Below are positions 58,241-64,000 of a stretch of DNA of 64,000 nt, one piece after another. The DNA is taken from contig NZ_NTLB01000005.1 of the NCBI RefSeq assembly GCF_002514725.1, positions 1-64,000 on the forward strand, written 5' to 3'. Each line of letters opens with the position of its first letter. Positions within the stretch are counted from its first letter, which is position 1. Source of the DNA: Mangrovitalea sediminis (GTDB taxonomy: Bacteria > Pseudomonadota > Gammaproteobacteria > Pseudomonadales > Oleiphilaceae). The position numbers and the translations under genes are program-made. The notes beneath the pieces are model-generated. The model had not been told where the DNA came from. It made no database searches and was given only the letters and a program-made list of their open reading frames with translations.

Positions 58241-59593
58241 CTACTTCCAACCACTCAGGGGCGGACACTGGGTCGCCCGATAGCTGTTTTGACGATAGCA
58301 CACGCCGGGTTCGGACGTGCGAGCCGTAAAGATGTCGCCTTCCGGTGTTGTCAGCGTGACTTGGCCGTATGGCTTCCCGAAACGGAATGTCGCTGCGATC
58401 TTGCTACCGTTCGGGTTGTACAGGACGCCGTCACCATGGTACTCGCCGTTAATAAACTGACCGACGTACTTGGTGCCGTCCGCATAGATTTCCGTTCCCT
58501 GGCCATGGAACTGTCCCTTGGTAAAGCCACCTTCGTAATGGCGTCCGTCAGGGTAGGTGATCTTGCCTTGGCCCTGGAATTGACCGTTAAGGAAACCGCC
58601 GACATAAAGCAGGCCGGCTTTGGTGGTGAGTGTCCCCTGGCCGTTGAGGGTGCCGCCTACCCACTGGCCGGTGTAGATATCGCCATTGGCGGTGGTAAGT
58701 GTGCCCTGGCCGCTGTATTTGCCGTCCTTGAATTGGCCGGTGTAGTTGTCGCCATTGGCTTTGGTCAAGGTGCCCTGACCGTTCATCTGGCCTTCAGACC
58801 ACTCGCCGTCATAAACGGACCCGTCAGGGAAGTGCGCCGTGCCATTGCCCTGGAATTGCCCCTTATCGAACTCGCCTTTGTAGCTCAGGCCGGTTTTGTC
58901 CACATAGGTGCCGTCACCTGACATAACGCCACCCCGCCAAACGCCGTTACGGAATTCGACGGTGGTATAGGCATCGAGCAGGGCGTGCAGGGTCATTTCC
59001 TGTCCTGCTTTCAGGCGGATATCGTCGGTCCAGGGTTTGAAGCCGCTCTTGCTGACTTCAACCTTGTAGGTTCCTGGTTCCAGCTTGAGGTCGAGTTTGG
59101 TCGGCCCGTAGGATTTGCCGTTAATGTGTACCTCGTCGCCCACCACGTTGGAGCGCAAAACCAAGTGGCCGGTTGTCGGCTTGGGTTTCGGCTTTGGCGG
59201 CTCGGCCTTGACCACGGCCTGCGTGGGCGTCGGCGTTGCTGCAGGCGTAGCGGGCGCCGTCTTAACCGGTGGAGTGCTTTCCGGCGACTGGGGGCGCGCA
59301 GGCTCCGGCGAGGCAATAACGGGCTGGGGCGTCACCTCGGCCTTTGCCGGCTCTGTGTGCGATATCGGAGCGCTGGTCGTTGTGGCAATGGCCGGCGTCG
59401 TGTCTGTTTGTGGCGCTTGAGCCTTGTGCTCCACCGCGGGAGCCTTTTTATCGACAACTGTCGTGGTATCGCCAGGTCGCGGGTAATGGGCACCCACGAA
59501 GTCCGGCGTGCGCTCCAAACTCGCGAAACCGGCCGTCACCAGCAGCATCAGTGCCAGTGCGTTGGCGAAAAGAATGGGTCTGAAATCGACCAT
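58241..59593 (-). CDS. PEGA and MORN-repeat membrane protein
   Basis: About 450 residues. One transmembrane helix at residues 8-24, a Pro/Thr/Ala-rich stretch (30-140) that would span the periplasm, a PEGA-like domain (140-208; GHLVLRSNVVGDEVHINGKSYG) and then seven full 23-residue MORN repeats (about 238-400; YxGxFxxGxxxGxGTxxxxxG). Start 59593 has GAGGTGA 7 bases upstream. MORN repeats form beta-hairpin rods that bind lipid or protein; PEGA domains are found on cell-surface proteins. A role in envelope structure is likely but unproven. Confidence 0.85.
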   Translation of the reverse strand: MVDFRPILFANALALMLLVTAGFASLERTPDFVGAHYPRPGDTTTVVDKKAPAVEHKAQAPQTDTTPAIATTTSAPISHTEPAKAEVTPQPVIASPEPARPQSPESTPPVKTAPATPAATPTPTQAVVKAEPPKPKPKPTTGHLVLRSNVVGDEVHINGKSYGPTKLDLKLEPGTYKVEVSKSGFKPWTDDIRLKAGQEMTLHALLDAYTTVEFRNGVWRGGVMSGDGTYVDKTGLSYKGEFDKGQFQGNGTAHFPDGSVYDGEWSEGQMNGQGTLTKANGDNYTGQFKDGKYSGQGTLTTANGDIYTGQWVGGTLNGQGTLTTKAGLLYVGGFLNGQFQGQGKITYPDGRHYEGGFTKGQFHGQGTEIYADGTKYVGQFINGEYHGDGVLYNPNGSKIAATFRFGKPYGQVTLTTPEGDIFTARTSEPGVCYRQNSYRATQCPPLSGWK

Positions 59594-59770
59594 CAACACT
59601 CACCTCGAGTTCGTGCGGCTTTTGATGGGAGTGGCGAATCGCCTCTGTTCGGCGCTTGGTCGAGGCGGACTCGAACAAGATCAAAATAGCGGATATATGA
59701 AAAAATATTAGCGATTAAGTTCATGGAATGTAACAAAAAGTCACAGAGCTTCCTGAGTTTGCTGCATGTT

Positions 59771-60343
59771 TCACACTTTGTCGGGAAGCGGGTCACGCCG
59801 CTGCTGATTCGATTCGTGACGCCGCCTTTTCTGTTCCTGCTCCCAGGCCCTCATATGGACGTCTGCTTCGTACTCATAGGGAGACTTGAAGGGGGTCAGC
59901 ACCAGATCGAATACGGCAAAGATAAAACCGATGGAAAGCCAGGCAATAAACAGCGTCTGCTCGGTATTTGCCTGAACTTCAGGGTTGGCATTGATAAAGG
60001 CCTGCAGGCTTGGCATGGCGCGGGTGACCATGACGACCGGATTGAACCAGGACAGGACCAGCGGAACCCAGAATGCGATGAATATCGGGAAAAAGCCGAA
60101 AGACCATAGAAAGCGGCGCAAGAGATAGATCAGCGTGGCTCGAATATTCCGACGCCGCAATTCCGGTACCTTGCGGATGTGCTCCAGATAACGTTTGCGT
60201 TCGACCCAATAGGCCTCGAGAACCGGGGTACGTGCTTCCGTCGCGGTGCTGGGGGATTGGCTTTTCGCCTTCTGGGCGCTTCCAGTCGACAACGTTTGTG
60301 TATCCGGTCCTGAGGGGCGAGAGTCTGCGCTGGTTTCTTTCAT
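59771..60343 (-). CDS. Two-TM protein of unknown function
   Basis: A 190-residue protein. After a Ser/Thr-rich 40-residue head, a basic helical segment leads to two transmembrane helices (about 82-103 and 128-150). The C terminus is Arg/Gln-rich and charged. I recognise no family. It lies upstream of the PEGA/MORN gene in the same direction, 177 bases away, and may belong to the same cluster. Confidence 0.6.
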   Translation of the reverse strand: MKETSADSRPSGPDTQTLSTGSAQKAKSQSPSTATEARTPVLEAYWVERKRYLEHIRKVPELRRRNIRATLIYLLRRFLWSFGFFPIFIAFWVPLVLSWFNPVVMVTRAMPSLQAFINANPEVQANTEQTLFIAWLSIGFIFAVFDLVLTPFKSPYEYEADVHMRAWEQEQKRRRHESNQQRRDPLPDKV

Positions 60344-60596
60344 GCGGGCTCGTTCATCTTCTTTAGATCTCGGTATCCGGCGCCCGGAACGGCATTCAGG
60401 GCGAAGACCGACTGCAGATTCATCTAATATAGTGCAAAATAGCCCATTGCGTCGTGGTTGTGGCCGTCAGGGTCAACGTGTCGTGCTGCCTGGATGGTTC
60501 TTACAGCCATCATGGTAGCGTGACGAAGCCGGCGGTTTACCGCGACCGATTGCAGGATTCCTCACTCCGGAAACAACCCCGAACCAAACAGGGCAG
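60344..60596. other. Divergent intergenic region before mgsA
   Basis: 253 bases without a gene. It must contain the promoters for the two-TM protein (minus) and mgsA (plus), but I see no strong hexamer pair. Confidence 0.5.
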
Positions 60597-61043
60597 ATGG
60601 ATTACCCGATGACGCAAACTATACGTACCGTGGCATTGGTGGCACACGACAATTGTAAACAAGCGCTTATCCAGTGGGTCGCCAATAACCGCCAGTACCT
60701 TCAGGGATGTGAGCTGATCACGACCGGCACGACCGGACGTTTGCTATCAGAACATACGCAACTGCCCGTTACCCGCCTGAATAGCGGGCCTCTCGGCGGT
60801 GATCAGCAGATCGGTGCGCGTATTGCCGAGGGGCGTGTCGATTTGCTGATTTTCTTCTGGGATCCGTTGGAGCCTATGTCGCATGATCCGGACATCAAGG
60901 CATTGTTGCGTATTGCAACTTTATGGAATATCCCGTTCGCCTGCAACGAAAGTTCGGCGGACTTCATTATTCAGTCCCCATGTTTTCAATCGTACCAGCG
61001 TCGCGAGCCGGACTTCTCCGTTTACGAGCAGCGCAAGGTTTGA
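60597..61043 (+). CDS. mgsA: Methylglyoxal synthase
   Basis: A 148-residue enzyme that turns dihydroxyacetone phosphate into methylglyoxal and phosphate, a bypass of lower glycolysis. Family motifs LVAHDNCKQ, TGTTGRLL, SGPLGGDQQIGARI and the catalytic aspartate in LIFFWDPL are intact. ATG 60597 (AGGG upstream) or 60609 could start it. A 12-bp palindrome GGCGTTAACGCC follows at 61061. Confidence 0.94.
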   Translation: MDYPMTQTIRTVALVAHDNCKQALIQWVANNRQYLQGCELITTGTTGRLLSEHTQLPVTRLNSGPLGGDQQIGARIAEGRVDLLIFFWDPLEPMSHDPDIKALLRIATLWNIPFACNESSADFIIQSPCFQSYQRREPDFSVYEQRKV

Positions 61044-61274
61044 GCTGAAAAATCGTAAGTGGCGTTAACGCCTTGCCGACACCGGACCCATCTGACGCTT
61101 GCCACGCTGGACATCGGCCCAGACAAACCGTCAGACTTTGGTCGTATCGGGTTCGGCGCTGCTACTGCGATGGTCGGTGGTGGACCGTCGCCAAGCCTCC
61201 CTGGGGGACTCCGGTCACCGGCCTTTACCGTGAGGCGAGCCTTCAACCTTTGACGATCAGGATACCGTTTTACT

Positions 61275-64000
61275 ATGGCCCAGACAGAGAAACCGCCCGT
61301 TCATCCGGCTTTTCGCCATCTCAAGACCCAATATATTGCGACGTTGCAGTTGACGGTCGAAACCTATGAGCACATAGCGACGGGCGCGCATCACCTGCAT
61401 ATGGCGGCGGACAATGACGAGAACGTGTTTCTGGTCGCCTTGCGCACATTTCCTATGGATTCCACCGGGGTTGCACATATCCTCGAGCATACGGCGCTGT
61501 GTGGCAGCGAGCGCTATCCGGTGCGCGACCCCTTCTTCATGATGATCCGGCGTTCGCTGAATACGTTCATGAACGCTTTTACCAGTAGTGACTGGACCGC
61601 CTATCCGTTTGCCAGCAAGAACCGCAAGGATTTCGATAACCTGTTGTCGGTCTACCTGGACTCTGTGTTTTTCTCCTCCCTGGATCCCTTGGATTTCGCC
61701 CAGGAAGGGCACCGACTGGAGTTTTCCGAGCCGGAAGATCCGTCCTCTCCGTTGGTCTACCGGGGTGTTGTCTACAACGAGATGAAGGGCGCCATGAGTT
61801 CGCCTGCCTCTCAGTTGTGGCAGGCGCTGACCAGTTACCTGTTCCCGACGACGACCTATCACTACAACAGTGGCGGTGATCCCGAGCACATCGTAGACCT
61901 CAGTTACGATGACCTGCTGGCGTTCTACAAGCGTCATTACCATCCGAGCAACGCCTTTTTTGCCACCTATGGCAACCTTCCTGCGGTCGAGCATCAAGCC
62001 CGTTTCGAAGAATGGGCCCTGTCCCGGTTCCAGCGTCAGGAGATGCACCTGCCTGTGCACGATGAAAAGCGCTACTACGCCCCGGTGCGGGTGGAGCAGG
62101 CTTACCCGATAGCCGAGGAAGAAAAGACGGAGGCACGGACACACCTGGTGATGGGGTGGTTGCTGGGGCACAGTTTCGATCTTGAGACAAACCTGGAGGC
62201 GCACCTCCTGTCCAGCGTGTTGCTCGAAAACAGTGCTTCTCCGCTGCAGCGGGCGCTGGAGACGACGAGTCTGGGCAAGGCGCCGTCGCCGCTGTGCGGG
62301 CTGGAAGACGGCAACCGGGAAATGGTCTTTGCCTGTGGTATTGAAGGCAGTGAGCCGGAAAATCGCGATGCCCTGGAAAAAATGGTACTGGAGGTGCTCG
62401 AGACCGTCGCCCGCGAAGGCGTCAGTCACGAGCGGCTGGAAGCGATTCTCCATCAGCTGGAGTTACATCAGCGCGAGATTGCCGGCGACCACTTTCCCTA
62501 TGGCCTGCAGCTGATTATGGCGGGCCTGACGCCGATGGTGCATGGCGGAGACCCGGTCTCATCGCTGGATATCGATCCCGTGCTGGATCGCTTGCGAGAG
62601 CGTATCAAGGATCCTGATTATGTGCCGGGACTGGTGCGTCGTCTGTTACTCGACAACCCGCACAGGGTCACCCTGACGATGGTGCCGGACCGGGCGCTGG
62701 AGAAGCGCCGGCAGGCGGCGCAGGAAGAATACCTGGCCGAGCGTAAGTCTGCGCTGAGCGAGGCGGAGGTCCAGGACATCGTTGCGCGAGCCCAGGCGCT
62801 ACAGGCTCGCCAGAATCGCAAGGATGATGAATCCATTCTGCCCAAAGTGGGGCTGGAGGATGTGCCAACACAAGTGCCCGAGCCGCAGGCCCTGGTTGAT
62901 GCCGAGTTGCCGGTGACCAGTTATGCCCAGGGCACCAATGGCCTGGTCTATCAGCAGGTGGTTATGCCGATGCCGGCGCTCACGGACGAGGAGTTGGCAC
63001 TACTGCCGATCTATACCACCTGTCTGGCAGAGCTGGGTTGCGGTGACCTGGACTATCTGCAGATGCAGGATCGGTTGTCGGCGGAAACAGGGGGCATCGG
63101 CTCCTTTACTACTGCCAAGGGCACGATTGACGATGTTCAGGCGGTGCAGGGCTTCCTGGTACTGACCGGTAAGGCGCTGGCCCGTAACCAGGCCAAACTT
63201 GCGCAGCTGCTTCACGACCTCGTTACGCGGGTGCGTTTCGACGAAACCGGCCGCATTCGTGAACTGGTGGCCCAGTTCCGCACACGACGGGAACAGAGCG
63301 TGACCGGTAGCGGGCACATGCTGGCCATCGGGGCTGCGTCGCAAGGTATGAGTTCCGCAGCCCAGCTGTCCTATCGGCTGGGTGGGCTTGAAGGGCTTAG
63401 ACGCCTGAAGCGCCTTGATGACGCTTTGGATAGTGAGGGCGGAATCGATCAGCTGGCAGCCGGTCTAGCCCGCCTGCACCAGAAGATGACCGGGGAAGCC
63501 CGCCAATTCCTGGTGATCGGCGAACAGGATAATCTGGCACCCATGGTCGGCGAACTGCGCCGCCTCTGGTCGGGTGATCTTGGCCAGGCGGGGGAAGGGT
63601 TCCAGATGTCACCGGTGAACGAGCAGGTGCAGCAGGCCTGGCTGACATCGACCCAGGTGAATTTCTGTGCGAGGGCCTATCCGACCGTCGCCGTCGATCA
63701 CGATGACGCGGCGGCATTGACCGTGCTCGGCGGTTTTCTGCGCAATGGCTTCCTGCACCGGGTTATCCGGGAGCAGGGTGGTGCCTATGGTGGCGGCGCG
63801 GGCCAGGATAGCACCTTCGGAGCATTCCGCTTCTTCTCGTACCGGGATCCGCGGTTGGCCGAGACCCTCGATGATTTCGAGTCGGCATTGGCTTGGTTGC
63901 GCAAGGAGAAACATGAGCCGCAGTCGCTGGAAGAAGCTATTCTGGGGGTTATCGGACAACTCGATAAGCCTCGCTCGCCGTCAGGTGAAGCGCGCCAGGC
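61275..64000 (+). CDS. PreP-like M16C metalloprotease, partial
   Basis: The first 908 codons of an insulinase-family protease; the 3' end lies outside the window. It begins MAQTEKPPVHPAFRHLKTQYI and holds the inverted zinc motif HILEH (near residue 69) with the distal glutamate in YNEMKGAM, followed by the long linker and the second, non-catalytic M16 half. The pattern matches presequence-protease (PreP/Cym1) type enzymes, about 970 residues long, which degrade unfolded peptides. No signal peptide. Confidence 0.92.
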   Translation, partial: MAQTEKPPVHPAFRHLKTQYIATLQLTVETYEHIATGAHHLHMAADNDENVFLVALRTFPMDSTGVAHILEHTALCGSERYPVRDPFFMMIRRSLNTFMNAFTSSDWTAYPFASKNRKDFDNLLSVYLDSVFFSSLDPLDFAQEGHRLEFSEPEDPSSPLVYRGVVYNEMKGAMSSPASQLWQALTSYLFPTTTYHYNSGGDPEHIVDLSYDDLLAFYKRHYHPSNAFFATYGNLPAVEHQARFEEWALSRFQRQEMHLPVHDEKRYYAPVRVEQAYPIAEEEKTEARTHLVMGWLLGHSFDLETNLEAHLLSSVLLENSASPLQRALETTSLGKAPSPLCGLEDGNREMVFACGIEGSEPENRDALEKMVLEVLETVAREGVSHERLEAILHQLELHQREIAGDHFPYGLQLIMAGLTPMVHGGDPVSSLDIDPVLDRLRERIKDPDYVPGLVRRLLLDNPHRVTLTMVPDRALEKRRQAAQEEYLAERKSALSEAEVQDIVARAQALQARQNRKDDESILPKVGLEDVPTQVPEPQALVDAELPVTSYAQGTNGLVYQQVVMPMPALTDEELALLPIYTTCLAELGCGDLDYLQMQDRLSAETGGIGSFTTAKGTIDDVQAVQGFLVLTGKALARNQAKLAQLLHDLVTRVRFDETGRIRELVAQFRTRREQSVTGSGHMLAIGAASQGMSSAAQLSYRLGGLEGLRRLKRLDDALDSEGGIDQLAAGLARLHQKMTGEARQFLVIGEQDNLAPMVGELRRLWSGDLGQAGEGFQMSPVNEQVQQAWLTSTQVNFCARAYPTVAVDHDDAAALTVLGGFLRNGFLHRVIREQGGAYGGGAGQDSTFGAFRFFSYRDPRLAETLDDFESALAWLRKEKHEPQSLEEAILGVIGQLDKPRSPSGEARQ

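Noticed and set aside
61257-62453. 398-residue minus-strand frame
   Set aside because: It is fully antisense to the M16C protease, whose catalytic motifs are intact on the plus strand.

Overview
The window is chromosomal DNA of a gammaproteobacterium. Moderately high GC, the Na+-translocating NQR operon, a 13-gene Complex I operon with fused nuoCD, PsrA, soluble transhydrogenase SthA and the order psrA - nagZ - MTI phosphorylase - csiV/mfd - gap - nqrABCDEF - nqrM - sthA point to the Pseudomonas/Marinobacter side of the class. The genus is an inference. I see no prophage, insertion sequence, CRISPR array or plasmid gene; most of the window is core genome.

Layout. 1-1826: a small helical protein, riboflavin synthase and a CBS-pair protein, all on the minus strand. 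1999-9283: the most interesting region. A sigma-54 type promoter (GG-N10-GC) is followed by a ykkC / guanidine-I type riboswitch and an eight-gene operon: NMT1-type binding protein, membrane di-iron desaturase-family enzyme, SDR dehydrogenase, true creatininase homologue, biuret-hydrolase-like cysteine hydrolase, an HRI1-like beta-barrel candidate, and an ABC permease and ATPase. It looks like nitrogen scavenging from a guanidino/ureido compound, but contains neither guanidine carboxylase nor guanidine hydrolase. 9497-12536: a membrane protein of unknown function, a macro-domain hydrolase and an ammonium transporter with its own NtrC-like sites and a weaker sigma-54-like promoter.

12642-17026: psrA with its own operator, a YkuD L,D-transpeptidase, nagZ, an MscS-type channel and MTI phosphorylase. 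17075-21450: csiV and mfd on the minus strand. 21711-31361: gap, nqrABCDEF, nqrM and sthA; apbE, often found between nqrF and nqrM, is missing. 31386-34845: GDPD phosphodiesterase, TerB-like protein, transaldolase and DusA, all minus. 34972-50165: complete nuoA-B-CD-E-F-G-H-I-J-K-L-M-N on the minus strand, ended by a hairpin, with hairpin-rich spacers on both sides of nuoJ.

50503-64000: gltX, tRNA-Ala(GGC) and tRNA-Glu(TTC) from one promoter, a double PTPS-domain protein, a MocA-like nucleotidyltransferase, a GGDEF/EAL protein with intact motifs, and a minus-strand cluster of unusual proteins (two-TM protein, PEGA+MORN-repeat protein, receiver domain with C-terminal membrane anchor), then methylglyoxal synthase and the first 908 codons of a PreP-like M16C protease cut by the window end.

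How the parts fit: the NQR and NUO complexes both oxidise NADH with quinone and differ in the ion they move; SthA balances NADH and NADPH. The guanidine-type operon and amt both carry sigma-54/NtrC-style signals, so they may be switched on together under nitrogen limitation.
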